NCBI GenBank assembly: GCA_947259175.1
Contig: CAMYKW010000015.1
Span: 33,579 to 97,578 of the forward strand
Direction: 5' to 3'
DNA: 64,000 nucleotides
Source: an uncultured Gammaproteobacteria bacterium
GTDB lineage: Bacteria > Pseudomonadota > Gammaproteobacteria > Arenicellales > JAANXG01
This document shows positions 25,429-34,591 of this stretch, piece by piece. A model generated the notes under the pieces. It did not search any database. It was not told the origin of the DNA and saw only the letters and a list, made by a program, of their open reading frames with translations. Positions within the stretch are counted from its first letter, which is position 1. Each line of letters begins with the position of its first letter. Position numbers and translations under genes: made by a program.

Positions 25429-28020
25429 ATGAACAACATCGAAGGGTCGTTACGTCTCACCATTAATCTGCGCACGGCAGTGGGAGCGATGTCACTGAGT
25501 GCGGCCATTTTGGCTCCGAACGCGTGGTCGGCACCGGATCTGTTCGTAACCTTCGGTAACTGGGCGGCGCAGGGACCGGCGCCGTCGATAGGGAACGCTG
25601 ACACTCAGCTTTTCGGTCCGAACGAGACGTCCGGGGCGGCTCACGCCGTGGTCGCGCACCCTAGCAACGCGAACATAATGTATATCGGTACCGTCAACGG
25701 CGGCATCTGGAAGACCACCGATGCCACCGCAGGCAGCCCGACGTGGACGCCGCTGACCGACTTCGAACAGTCGCTGTCCATCGGCGCGCTGGAGATGGAT
25801 CCGGGCAATCCGGATATCCTGCTCGCCGGCACCGGGCGGTTCAGCTCGTTCGGCGGTGATCCACCGTTCCAGCGCGCCGGCGGCGACCTCAGCGGCTTGC
25901 TGCGCACCACCGACGGCGGTACCACCTGGACTGCGATTCAAGACCCGCTGCTGGTCGGCGAGCACATCTCGGCGGTCGCCGCGCGCGGCAGCATCCTGCT
26001 GGCCGGAGCCAACGACTTTTTCGAGGGCGGCGGCACCGGCGGCCTGTTCCGCAGCACCAACACCGGGGCGACCTGGACCCAGATCAGCGGCGGCGCGGGC
26101 ACCAACCTGCCGGTGGGGACGGTGGACGATATGGCCGGTGATCCGACCGATGCGGCGCGTTTGTATGTAGCGCTGCAGAGCAACGGCCTGTACCGCAGCG
26201 ACAACACCGGCGCGACCTGGAATCTCTTGAACGGCGACGCTACCTTGAATGCCGCCATGGGCAGCTCGAGCAACACCCGGATTGCGGTGGCGGCGGATGC
26301 CAGGGTGTTCGTGCTGGTCACGAACGGCGGTACGGTGTCCTACATCGGTTACAGCGACAACCAGGGCGCGACCTGGACGCAGATGGACGTGCCGGGGACC
26401 GTGGAGACGGCTTTGACGGGCAGAGACCAGTTGATGGGCCTGGTCGCCGATCCATCCGATTCGAACATCGCCTATGTGTCCGGGATTTCGCAGGTCGGCG
26501 GTTTTCCGAACTCCGTCGGCGCCAACCGTTTTCAGGGCCACCTGTTCCGCGGCGATGTGACCCGGGCGCGTGGCTTGACCGGCAATGTATCCAACCAGTG
26601 GGACCACCTCACCCATGCCACCGGCAATGCGCTCATGCCCAACGGCGGCACGGTCAACAACAGCGCACCCCACGCCGACTCGCGGGAGATGGTGTTCGAC
26701 GCCAACGGTGACCTGATCGAGGTCGACGACGGCGGCGTCAACCGGCGCAACAACCCGGGCGACAATACCGGTGATTGGTCCTCGATCAACGGCAATCTCC
26801 AGCTCGCGGAACTCCACTCCATCGCCTACGACAGCAACTTCGACATCTTCCTCAGCGGCACCCAGGACACCGGCACCGTCGAGCAGAGCGCGGCCGGCTC
26901 GCTGATCTGGAATTCGGCGCTGCCGGGCGACGGCGGCAAGGTCGCGGTGGACGACTCCGTTCCGGGCACCTCGGTGCGTTATTTCAGCTTCCAGCGTTTC
27001 AACGGGTTCACCCGGCGCACCTGCAACCCCGCCTGCGTGGACGTCAATCCGGGACTGGCCGGCGGGGTGCCGGCGCTGGTGACCGGCACCGGGGGTAACG
27101 CGCAGTTCTACACGCCGCTGGCGATCAACGTCAACAATCCGTTGCGGCTGCTCATCGGCGCCGCCAACGATCTGTACGAATCGCCGGACCAGGGCAACAA
27201 CGTGGCCACCGTTCCGGATGGTGGTATTGTGCTGCGCGCCAACCAGCCCGCGGCCATGGTGTACGGCCACCCGAACAACGCGGAACTCATCTACGTCGGC
27301 GCCGGGGCCCAGGTGTTCGTGCGCACCGCCCTGGGCGGCACGATGGCATCAACGGCGGCGGCGTTCCCCGGCGGTACGGTGTTCGGTGTGGCCGTCGATC
27401 CCGCCGACGCAACGACTTTGTACGCCATCGGTGACAACACGGTGTATCAAGGCACCAATAGCGGCGGCTCGTGGACCGACATCACCGGCAACATTACGGA
27501 AGACGGCGCCGGGACCTTCCGGGCGATCGCATATGTGCCGAATGCCACTCCCGGTGAGGACCGGCTTGTGGTGGGAACCAACAAGGGGGTGCTGGTATCC
27601 GTGGAGGGCAGCTTCGGCACCTGGTCCAAACTGGCCGCCGGGGTGCCGAACACCCCGGTGTGGGACCTTGACTACGACGCCACCGACGACATCCTGGTGG
27701 CAAGCACCCTCGGCCGCGGCGCCTGGACCATCGCCAACATGTCCGCCGCGGACGCCGACGGCGACGGCGTACCCGACGGCAGCGATCAGTGCCCGGCATC
27801 GGACGTGGGCGGGACGGTGCAAGTGGACACCTGCGATTCCGGCGTCAACAATCGGGTAGCCGCCGACGGCTGCACCATCAACGACGAGATCGCCAACCTG
27901 CTGGTCACCACCAGCAACGATCGTCAGTTCACGAGAGCGATGCGCCGCCTGTTGCGGCGGCTGACCCGTACCGGGGTCATCACTCGAGACGAGGAGGTGG
28001 GCATACGCAGTTGCCTGTAA
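25429..28020 (+). CDS. Large secreted protein with Asp-box beta-propeller and Cys/Arg-rich C-terminal domain (B copy)
   Basis: The start has a strong ribosome-binding site (GAGGAGG) and gives 863 residues. A signal peptide ends near 35 (LAPNAWSA). The mature part is mostly a propeller of the VPS10/sialidase type, with many Asp-box repeats (RTTDGGTTW, RSTNTGATW, RSDNTGATW, YSDNQGATW). A thrombospondin-3-like repeat (DADGDGVPDGSDQC) near 755-770 leads into the same C-terminal domain as the protein at 22251: matching Cys, DGCTINDE, the Arg-rich NDRQFTRAMRRLLRRL helix, IT(R)xEE and terminal CL. The first domain of the 22251 protein is absent. No catalytic site is recognisable; a structural, adhesive or polysaccharide-binding role is possible. 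Confidence 0.88.
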   Translation: MNNIEGSLRLTINLRTAVGAMSLSAAILAPNAWSAPDLFVTFGNWAAQGPAPSIGNADTQLFGPNETSGAAHAVVAHPSNANIMYIGTVNGGIWKTTDATAGSPTWTPLTDFEQSLSIGALEMDPGNPDILLAGTGRFSSFGGDPPFQRAGGDLSGLLRTTDGGTTWTAIQDPLLVGEHISAVAARGSILLAGANDFFEGGGTGGLFRSTNTGATWTQISGGAGTNLPVGTVDDMAGDPTDAARLYVALQSNGLYRSDNTGATWNLLNGDATLNAAMGSSSNTRIAVAADARVFVLVTNGGTVSYIGYSDNQGATWTQMDVPGTVETALTGRDQLMGLVADPSDSNIAYVSGISQVGGFPNSVGANRFQGHLFRGDVTRARGLTGNVSNQWDHLTHATGNALMPNGGTVNNSAPHADSREMVFDANGDLIEVDDGGVNRRNNPGDNTGDWSSINGNLQLAELHSIAYDSNFDIFLSGTQDTGTVEQSAAGSLIWNSALPGDGGKVAVDDSVPGTSVRYFSFQRFNGFTRRTCNPACVDVNPGLAGGVPALVTGTGGNAQFYTPLAINVNNPLRLLIGAANDLYESPDQGNNVATVPDGGIVLRANQPAAMVYGHPNNAELIYVGAGAQVFVRTALGGTMASTAAAFPGGTVFGVAVDPADATTLYAIGDNTVYQGTNSGGSWTDITGNITEDGAGTFRAIAYVPNATPGEDRLVVGTNKGVLVSVEGSFGTWSKLAAGVPNTPVWDLDYDATDDILVASTLGRGAWTIANMSAADADGDGVPDGSDQCPASDVGGTVQVDTCDSGVNNRVAADGCTINDEIANLLVTTSNDRQFTRAMRRLLRRLTRTGVITRDEEVGIRSCL

Positions 28021-28056
28021 CAAAAGAGGCCCGATTTATTAGGACTCGACTTCACG

Positions 28057-28080
28057 AAGACCCCGCCTCGGCGGGGTCTT
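28057..28080. terminator. Bidirectional terminator after the second propeller gene
   Basis: AAGACCCCGC (28057-28066) and GCGGGGTCTT (28071-28080) form a 10-base-pair stem with a four-base loop, followed by GCTTTTTC on the plus strand. It lies between convergent genes and can serve the minus-strand gene that ends at 28087. Confidence 0.88.
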
Positions 28081-28086
28081 GCTTTT

Positions 28087-29250
28087 TCATGGCGTGCGCG
28101 CGCCGCCGGGACCCGCCGGCGGGTAGGAGCCACGGTACGCGGTGTCGCGAAACGGCCGCTCCCAGAGTTCGTTGCCGGTCTCCAGGTCGATGGCGCGCAG
28201 TCGAAGGGGCCGGTCGATATGCATGGTGCCGTCAACGATACGGCCCATGGGTGGTGCTTCGTGAACGACGCTGGCGGCGGTGAGGAAGAACCAGGCAGCG
28301 GGCGACGCATGGCGAATCTCCGCCACGGGCGCGCCGGACGCAGTAGAATAGATATGCCACACCCAGCCAGCGTTGGGCGGGTCGAGGCGTTTACTGGCAA
28401 GCAGGTGCCGGACGTCCGCCGAAGGGTAGTGATAGGTAAGGTCGGCGCCAAATAAGACCACCTCGGGCAGCGGCCGACCAGTGTCGCGGTTCCAGCGTTT
28501 GAGGATCGCGCGTTTTCCGCGCGAGTCGCTGATTCGCTGGAGCGCCGCCACCACGTTGCCCACCTGCCAGAACGGTCCCGGGAACGTCCCGAACCCGATA
28601 GGGCGAGCGACGTTTTCCGGCAACTGAACTTTTGCTTCAGGCGGCACTTGATCGGGGCTTAGGGTATCGGCGTCTCCGGTTTCGAGGTCGATGCGCGCCG
28701 CGCCCGTGCGGATCTGCGGCTTGGCATCGGGTCCGGGGGGCACACCAGTCGCGGCTTCCCGAGAAAATCGCCACGAGACGATCACCACATCCCCATGAGC
28801 ACGGGCGCTGGCTTCAAAACTGGTCTCCATTCCGCGGGAGATCGCCGCCTGAACGTCCCGCGGCAGTTGCAGCTCGAACTTACGCAACACGTCGCCGTCC
28901 TGCTGCGTGTCCAGGACCGCGATATCCAGGCGGTTCGCCGGTACGGCGGGCTCCACCTGAGCAATAAGATACGGTCCTTGTATTAACAACGGTTTGGCGG
29001 CGTTGGCCGTACGCCATAACAGCTTGCCGGCAGACAAGTCCAAGGCATCGATGCCGCGGTTTGGATTCATGAGATAGGCTGCCGGTCGCCGCGAGTCGAT
29101 AATTACCCCGCTGCGAAATTCAAAGACGTCGGTGACTGCGAGCACCTCAGCAGGTACTTGTGGGGCTGCCCATGCCATGCCATGCCCCGTATACGCAAGC
29201 ACAAAACTGGCGACTACTGCCCATTGCCAATGGTTACCGATTTGTCTCAC
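28087..29250 (-). CDS. Secreted PQQ-like beta-propeller protein
   Basis: The protein is 387 residues and starts at a GTG with GAGGAG seven bases before it. A Sec signal peptide ends near residue 29 (GMAWAA). The repeats IDALDLSAGKLLWRT, ARIDLETGDADTL and LRAIDLETGNELWERPF are the Trp-docking type seen in PQQ-dependent and BamB-like propellers. No PQQ- or metal-binding residues are clear, so enzymatic function is doubtful. It is convergent with the propeller gene at 25429, and the two are separated by a shared terminator. Its own role is unknown. Confidence 0.8.
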   Translation of the reverse strand: MRQIGNHWQWAVVASFVLAYTGHGMAWAAPQVPAEVLAVTDVFEFRSGVIIDSRRPAAYLMNPNRGIDALDLSAGKLLWRTANAAKPLLIQGPYLIAQVEPAVPANRLDIAVLDTQQDGDVLRKFELQLPRDVQAAISRGMETSFEASARAHGDVVIVSWRFSREAATGVPPGPDAKPQIRTGAARIDLETGDADTLSPDQVPPEAKVQLPENVARPIGFGTFPGPFWQVGNVVAALQRISDSRGKRAILKRWNRDTGRPLPEVVLFGADLTYHYPSADVRHLLASKRLDPPNAGWVWHIYSTASGAPVAEIRHASPAAWFFLTAASVVHEAPPMGRIVDGTMHIDRPLRLRAIDLETGNELWERPFRDTAYRGSYPPAGPGGARTP

Positions 29251-29433
29251 TGGAACTCCTCACCGATTTGTATCGCCGTTTCCGCATTGCATAGGTTCAG
29301 CCAATTCGACGCCTCAGTCGCACAGACAAACCACTGGACCGATGAAAATGTTACAACTGTAAAGCCGCGCGGCCAAGCGCAGGTTTCTCACGCAGTCACC
29401 GCACCAGAATTGACTATAATTGAAGCTCTGGCC

Positions 29434-30351
29434 ATGAATAACCCTGCATCCAATGCTGCAAAACCGGTTCGCTTCCTGGTCGCCTGCGATCATTGCAAGC
29501 GCCAGTACGACGCCAGCGGCAGGCAGGCGGGAGATCGATTTCATTGTCAGTGCGGCGAGTCGGTGGTGGTGCCGCCGCTGCGTGGCCACGACGCGGCCGT
29601 GGTGCGTTGCTCTTCCTGCGGCGGGGTGCGCCTCGACCGGGAACCGGCCTGCACTTACTGCGGCGCCGACTTTACCCTCCACGAGCGGGACCTGCACACC
29701 ATCTGCCCCCAGTGCACCGCGAGGATCAGCGACCGCGCGCGTTTTTGTCATTATTGCGCCACCCCCATCGCCCCCCAGGGTTCCGCGGGTGAAGCCACCG
29801 AATACGATTGCCCCGCCTGCGGCGCCGGCCGGCCGCTGTTCAGCCGTGCGCTGGGCGATGCGCGGGTGTCGGTGATGGAATGCGGCGCCTGCGGCGGACT
29901 GTGGCTGGACAATGCGGTGTTCGGGCTGCTGGAAGAACGCGCCACCGGCAGCGCCACCTCCGACACCACGCACGCCCACGAGAAACACCGGGGCCGCGGC
30001 GCCCAGACTCCGGACCGCCACGGACGGTTTTATCGTCAGTGCCCCGAATGCGGCACGCTCATGCACCGGCGTAATTACGGCCGCCGCAGCGGGGTGCTGG
30101 TGGACACCTGCAAGCGACATGGAATCTGGCTGGACCTCGGTGAACTGGACACCATCTTGCGCTGGATCAAGACCGGCGGGCTGGGCAATGCCAAGAAGTG
30201 GGAGAAGCAGCGCGTTGCCGAGCAACAGAAGGTGGCCAGCTTGTTGAACAATATCGATCAGCAGCGCGATAAGCGGACCTCGATCGCCTCGTCCCACGCA
30301 CCGGGCGGTGTCGACCTCATCGCCCGCATTCTCGGATATCTCACGGATTAA
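29434..30351 (+). CDS. Zinc-ribbon (zf-TFIIB-like) protein
   Basis: The ATG at 29434 gives 305 residues; longer frames upstream look unrelated. There are many CxxC pairs: CDHC, CQCG, CSSCGG, CTYCG, CPQC, CHYC, CPAC, CGACGG and CPEC. Two modules of the zf-TFIIB type are seen (C.ACGGLWLDN, and CPECGTLMHRR with C.RHGIWLDLGELD). Such small zinc-ribbon proteins are common in bacteria and mostly of unknown function. No membrane segment is present. It is divergent from the PQQ-like propeller across 183 bases. Confidence 0.8.
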   Translation: MNNPASNAAKPVRFLVACDHCKRQYDASGRQAGDRFHCQCGESVVVPPLRGHDAAVVRCSSCGGVRLDREPACTYCGADFTLHERDLHTICPQCTARISDRARFCHYCATPIAPQGSAGEATEYDCPACGAGRPLFSRALGDARVSVMECGACGGLWLDNAVFGLLEERATGSATSDTTHAHEKHRGRGAQTPDRHGRFYRQCPECGTLMHRRNYGRRSGVLVDTCKRHGIWLDLGELDTILRWIKTGGLGNAKKWEKQRVAEQQKVASLLNNIDQQRDKRTSIASSHAPGGVDLIARILGYLTD

Positions 30352-30421
30352 CGGTAGGAAAGATCGAACGCGACGCGAGAAGCCCGCGCCGCTGCGTAGC
30401 TTGATGCCTATTGACCCCGGA

Positions 30422-31252
30422 TCAGTGTGAAAACAACACCGGCACCGTCATGTGATCGAGCAGGTGACGGGTGGTACCGCCGAGCACCAACTCGCGGATT
30501 CGCGAATGCCCGTAGGCGCCCATCACGATCAGATCCGCCGACTTGTCGGCGGCGCGGGACAGCAGCACGTCGCCCACGGAAATGTCGGCGCCGCTGATCG
30601 ATTCGGCTTGCGCGTTCACCCCATGACGGGACAGATGCAGGCTGATGTCGGCGCCGGGCACGTCGCTGTCCTGCAATTCCTTGGGCAGATTGACCGCCAG
30701 CACCAACACCTCCTTGGCGCGCTGCAGTAAGGGCAGCGCGTCATTGACCGCGCGAACCGATTCGCGGCAGCCGTTCCACGCGATGAGCACGCGCTCGATA
30801 TGTTGCCGCGCCACGCCAACCGACGGCACCACCAGCACCGGACGTCCCGACTCCAGGGTCACGCTGTCGGCATAGGTGAGTTCCAGTAATTCCGGCACGT
30901 CCTTTTCCGGTTGTCCTACGATCACCAGATCGACATAACGGGCGTTCAACACCAGTTGATCGAGCGGGCTTCCTTCCGCGATGCGCCACTCGGCGAGCAC
31001 ACCGGCGCTTTTGACCCGGGACTCGAATCGTCGCTCGGCCTCCAGGGCATCCAGACCGGCCCTTTTCGCTTGCTGCTCCAGCACATCGACTGGAATCTGG
31101 CCCTCGACATAGGCGGGCACAGTCCAGTTCGACATCAAGTACAGACCGGTCAGGTGCGCCCCATGGTCGCGCGCCAAGCGTGTCGCGAATTCCAAGCGCG
31201 CATCACAAGACTTTCTGTTATCCACTTGCAGTAAGATATCGTTGATAGACAT
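30422..31252 (-). CDS. Universal stress protein with two UspA domains
   Basis: The 276-residue protein begins after an AGGAGG ribosome-binding site. The first UspA domain (about 1-145) has lost the nucleotide motif. The second (about 150-276) keeps the ATP-binding pattern G-2x-G-9x-G-(S/T) in MGAYGHSRIRELVLGGTT. Tandem UspA proteins of this length are cytoplasmic and induced by stress or low oxygen in many proteobacteria. No FNR-type site is seen in the 184 bases upstream. It converges with the zinc-ribbon gene. Confidence 0.92.
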   Translation of the reverse strand: MSINDILLQVDNRKSCDARLEFATRLARDHGAHLTGLYLMSNWTVPAYVEGQIPVDVLEQQAKRAGLDALEAERRFESRVKSAGVLAEWRIAEGSPLDQLVLNARYVDLVIVGQPEKDVPELLELTYADSVTLESGRPVLVVPSVGVARQHIERVLIAWNGCRESVRAVNDALPLLQRAKEVLVLAVNLPKELQDSDVPGADISLHLSRHGVNAQAESISGADISVGDVLLSRAADKSADLIVMGAYGHSRIRELVLGGTTRHLLDHMTVPVLFSH

Positions 31253-31436
31253 TACGGTCCTCCTGGCTGCATATCAGGCCGCAACAAAGCCCATGGACAG
31301 CACTAGCCGATACCGCGCCACGATCATGGGGCGCCCGATCGGGATGAGCGCCGTCGCCGTCCGGCGTCGGTCATATGATGGACGCACAAACGGCGGTGTA
31401 CAACGAGCGTTCCGCAACCCGATGCCGCGGCGGGCT

Positions 31437-32000
31437 TCACGGATTCAATAAAGTCACCTCCCAGTCATCCCCGGTTTTACAGTAGCAGACCCGCTCGTGC
31501 AGATGCCGCCAACCGGCGCGCCAGAATTCGATGCGGCTCGGGACCACGCGGTAACCCACCCACTCGGACGGACGCGGCACACGCTGATCTGCGTACGTCT
31601 TTTGGATTTCCGCCAGCCGGTCTTGCAGCAACGCCCGGGATTCGAGGGGTTCGGATTGATTCGAAGCCCATGCGGCGAATTGCCCGTCCCTGGCGCGTGT
31701 GGCCCAGTACGCGTCCGCCTCATAGTCCTTGACCAATTCCACCTCCCCCTCAATGGTAACTTGCTCCATCAATGGTTGGCAGAAAAAACACAATGCCACA
31801 TTGCGGTTACCGGCGATCTGCACACCCTTGCGGCTGCGCTGATGGGTGAAGAACACGAATCCGCGGCGATCGTAATTCTTCACTGCAACCAGACGGACCG
31901 ACGGCCTCCCCTGCTCATCAACAGTGGCCAGAGTCATACTGAGCGGCATTCCTGATTCGGTCTTCTTCGCGGTCTGGATCAACTGATCAAACCGGTTCAT
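31437..32000 (-). CDS. pdxH: Pyridoxamine 5'-phosphate oxidase
   Basis: The ATG at 32000 is preceded by GAGGA and gives 187 residues. A longer frame reaches 32111, but its first codons overlap an FNR-type site. The sequence aligns with PdxH along its length: SMTLATVDEQGRPSVRLVAVKNYDRRGFVFF, RDGQFAAWASNQS, and the C-terminal IEFWRAGWRHLHER. It is about 30 residues shorter at the N-terminus than the E. coli enzyme. It makes pyridoxal 5'-phosphate with FMN as cofactor and oxygen as electron acceptor, so control by a low-oxygen site would be notable. It is divergent from the ccm operon. Confidence 0.88.
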   Translation of the reverse strand: MNRFDQLIQTAKKTESGMPLSMTLATVDEQGRPSVRLVAVKNYDRRGFVFFTHQRSRKGVQIAGNRNVALCFFCQPLMEQVTIEGEVELVKDYEADAYWATRARDGQFAAWASNQSEPLESRALLQDRLAEIQKTYADQRVPRPSEWVGYRVVPSRIEFWRAGWRHLHERVCYCKTGDDWEVTLLNP

Positions 32001-32462
32001 TGCTTCCTCGTAGGGAGTCACGATTGCCACTTGGCCCACTGGTCGGTTTACTGTGGTGGAGTATAAAAAATCATGACAAAAACACCGATGCCGAAGATTG
32101 ATCCATATCAATGTCCACCGGTTTAGCCTGTGGTTCGCGCCTCCGGCGCGGGATTATGTCCGCATCCCGAGAGGCCGGAGCCACCTCGCAGGCCTCATCC
32201 CTGGAAGTGCCGCGGGTCGGCGTTTGCGATTTCGCACCCCGCCGCCGGCGCGCCAGCAGGCGCGTACCCCCACGGCCGCGGGATTTGTGACTTATACTTG
32301 AACAAACTCCAACAATAGCCACAGTCCGGGGGCGGACAAAAGACCTCCACATCACCCAATCATCGGCTGCTTGTGCAAGTAACTTTATACAGGTCAAGTC
32401 CACGCGATGACTCCGAAGCGGGGACATGCTAAGTTCCACGCCCTTTATTCGTACGCGACCCA
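32001..32462. other. Divergent regulatory region between pdxH and the ccm operon
   Basis: This stretch holds the perfect FNR-type site (32098-32111). The remaining bases up to the ccmA start have several GC-rich patches and no clear promoter pair. A ccm promoter must lie here but could not be placed. No additional gene was supported. Confidence 0.6.
32098..32111 (-). promoter_or_regulatory. Perfect FNR/FixK-type site upstream of pdxH
   Basis: TTGAT-CCAT-ATCAA matches the consensus palindrome at all ten positions. A class II promoter toward pdxH would start near 32063, with CATGAT at 32075-32070 as a -10 (four of six). It is 351 bases from ccmA, too far for direct class II activation of ccm. 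Confidence 0.75.
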
Positions 32463-33146
32463 TTGCCTAGCTTGAATACCGACGATCACGCGAATTCCGA
32501 AGCGCCGCAAACCAGCGCCACCCCGCTGACCTTGGAGGTGGAATCGGTGGAAGGGGCCCGCGGCGACCGCATCTTGTTCAGCGGCCTGTCGTTCAGCCTG
32601 GCGCGGGGGCAGCTTCTGCACATCACCGGACCCAACGGCAGCGGCAAAACCACGCTGCTGAGAATCCTGTGCGGCCTGTTCACCCCCACCGAAGGCATGG
32701 TGCGCTGGCACGGCCATGATATTCGCAGCTCGGCGTCGACCCATCGGCGTGAGTGTACCTATATCGGCCACCGCGACGGGCTGAAGGCGGAACTCAGCGC
32801 ACTGGAGAATCTCCAGATCAACGCGCGGATGTACGGATGCCGCGACAATAAGCTGATCGACGACAGCCTGCGGTTGCTCGGATTGTGGGAGTTCCAGGAT
32901 ATCGTAGTCGGTCACCTGTCTGCCGGCCAGCGGCGGCGGCTGGCGCTGGGACGATTACTCGTAAAACAAGCCATTTTATGGATATTGGATGAACCGTTTA
33001 CCGCCATCGACGTCGACGGCCGCGGCATCATCGAAGCCCAGCTCATCAGTCACCTTCAGCGCGACGGCATCGTCGTGCTGACCAGCCATCAGGCACTGTC
33101 GCACCCACGTCTGCGGGAGCGGTGTGTCACCGTTTCATTACAATAA
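32463..33146 (+). CDS. ccmA: CcmA, ATP-binding subunit of the haem-handling CcmABC transporter
   Basis: The ABC ATPase core shows Walker A GPNGSGKTT, signature LSAGQRRRLALGRLL and Walker B ILDEPF. It begins the ccmABCDEFGHI operon for cytochrome c maturation. CcmA powers release of holo-CcmE in the CcmABCD complex. The start is uncertain: the TTG at 32463 gives 227 residues with about 22 extra N-terminal residues, while a TTG or GTG near 32530-32548 would give a more typical start. None has a convincing ribosome-binding site except GGAGG before the GTG near 32548. Confidence 0.92.
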   Translation: MPSLNTDDHANSEAPQTSATPLTLEVESVEGARGDRILFSGLSFSLARGQLLHITGPNGSGKTTLLRILCGLFTPTEGMVRWHGHDIRSSASTHRRECTYIGHRDGLKAELSALENLQINARMYGCRDNKLIDDSLRLLGLWEFQDIVVGHLSAGQRRRLALGRLLVKQAILWILDEPFTAIDVDGRGIIEAQLISHLQRDGIVVLTSHQALSHPRLRERCVTVSLQ

Positions 33147-33153
33147 TTTAATT

Positions 33154-33843
33154 ATGGAAGGTTCCACCAACAGCGCATTGACCGCGTTTACGACGATCTT
33201 TCGGCGCGATATCAAACTCGCCTTGCGCCATCGATCCGAGCTTATAAATCCGCTGGCGTTCTTTGTCATTGTGGTGAGCCTGTTCCCCCTGGGCCTGTCC
33301 ACGGACAGCCGCACACTGCTGCAAATTGCGCCTGCGGTGCTTTGGATCTCGGCGCTTTTGGCCACCATGCTCTCTCTGGAGAGCATCTTTCGATCGGACT
33401 ACGACGATGGCTCCCTGGAGCAACTGGTACTGAGCGAGCACCCCCTGTCCGTCATTGTGCTCGGTAAGGTGGCGGCCCACTGGTGCACCACCGGCTTGTT
33501 GCTGACCTTGATTTCACCGGCGCTGGCCATTTCCCTGGCATTTCCACCACAAAATTTAGGGGTATTGATCTGGACCTTATTATTAGGGACTCCTACACTT
33601 AGCCTTATTGGTTCCATCGGCGTGGCATTGACGGTGGGTCTGAGGCGCGGCGGAATCTTGTTGGCGCTGTTGATATTGCCGCTGTACATACCCATATTAA
33701 TTTTTGGCGCGAGCGCCGTCGACATGTCGATCGACGATTTAGACGTGGCCGGACAATTATATCTGCTGGCCGCGCTTTTGGCTTTGTCCCTAACCCTGGC
33801 GCCCTTCGCGACTTCGGCCGCGTTACGGGTGACACTGGAATAG
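33154..33843 (+). CDS. ccmB: CcmB, membrane subunit of CcmABC
   Basis: The ATG at 33154 gives 229 residues with six predicted transmembrane helices. Conserved CcmB sequences include RRDIKLALRHRSELINPLAFF and the cytoplasmic loop FRSDYDDGSLEQLVLS. It lies seven bases after ccmA and two bases before ccmC. Confidence 0.95.
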   Translation: MEGSTNSALTAFTTIFRRDIKLALRHRSELINPLAFFVIVVSLFPLGLSTDSRTLLQIAPAVLWISALLATMLSLESIFRSDYDDGSLEQLVLSEHPLSVIVLGKVAAHWCTTGLLLTLISPALAISLAFPPQNLGVLIWTLLLGTPTLSLIGSIGVALTVGLRRGGILLALLILPLYIPILIFGASAVDMSIDDLDVAGQLYLLAALLALSLTLAPFATSAALRVTLE

Positions 33844-33845
33844 TT

Positions 33846-34589
33846 ATGCGTATCTTTCAGTTCTTTCATCGTTTCGCATCGCCAAGAGAGTTCTTCCGTA
33901 TCGCGGGGGCCATGATTCCATGGTTCGCTGCGGTCACCCTCGTACTTTTGTCGGTCGGCCTGTATCTCGGCTTGTTTGTGGCGCCCCCGGACTATCAGCA
34001 GGGAGAAAGCTATCGCATCATATTCATCCACGTGCCCAGCGCATGGATGTCTCTGTTCGTTTATATGGTGATGGCGAGCGCCGCCGCCATCGGCCTGATC
34101 TGGCGGATCAAGCTCGCCCACGTGATTGCCATGAGCTCGGCGCCGATCGGCGCATCGTTTACGTTCCTCGCCCTGGTCACCGGATCGCTGTGGGGTAAAC
34201 CCATGTGGGGCGCGTGGTGGGTATGGGATGCGCGATTGACGTCGGAATTGATTCTGCTGTTCCTGTATCTGGGCGTAATGGCGTTATATGCCGCCTTCGA
34301 GGAACGGCGAACCGCGCAACGCGCGGCCGGCATCCTGGCGATAGTAGGCGTGATCAATGTTCCCATCATCCATTACTCCGTCATGTGGTGGAACACCCTG
34401 CATCAGGGCCCGACTGTAACAAAGTTCGATGCTCCGTCGATCCATTTGAGCATGCTCATCCCGTTGTTGATCATGTCGGTGGCGTTCACGCTTTTCTACG
34501 CCACAGTGCTGCTCATGCGCGCGCGCTGGGAAGTGCTCGAGCAGGAACAGCGTAGTAAATGGGTCGATGAATACCTGGAGCAGACGTAA
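33846..34589 (+). CDS. ccmC: CcmC, haem-delivery membrane protein
   Basis: The 247-residue protein has six transmembrane helices and the tryptophan-rich WWD motif WGAWWVWDARLTSELIL. Conserved periplasmic histidines lie in IHVPSAWMS and IIHYSVMWWNTLHQGP. CcmC loads haem onto CcmE. The next gene begins two bases on. Confidence 0.96.
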   Translation: MRIFQFFHRFASPREFFRIAGAMIPWFAAVTLVLLSVGLYLGLFVAPPDYQQGESYRIIFIHVPSAWMSLFVYMVMASAAAIGLIWRIKLAHVIAMSSAPIGASFTFLALVTGSLWGKPMWGAWWVWDARLTSELILLFLYLGVMALYAAFEERRTAQRAAGILAIVGVINVPIIHYSVMWWNTLHQGPTVTKFDAPSIHLSMLIPLLIMSVAFTLFYATVLLMRARWEVLEQEQRSKWVDEYLEQT

Positions 34590-34591
34590 TA

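Noticed and set aside
24144..27270. Long minus-strand open frames antisense to the two propeller genes
   Set aside because: They follow from GC-rich codon use in the plus-strand genes. They lack signal peptides, ribosome-binding sites and recognisable domains.
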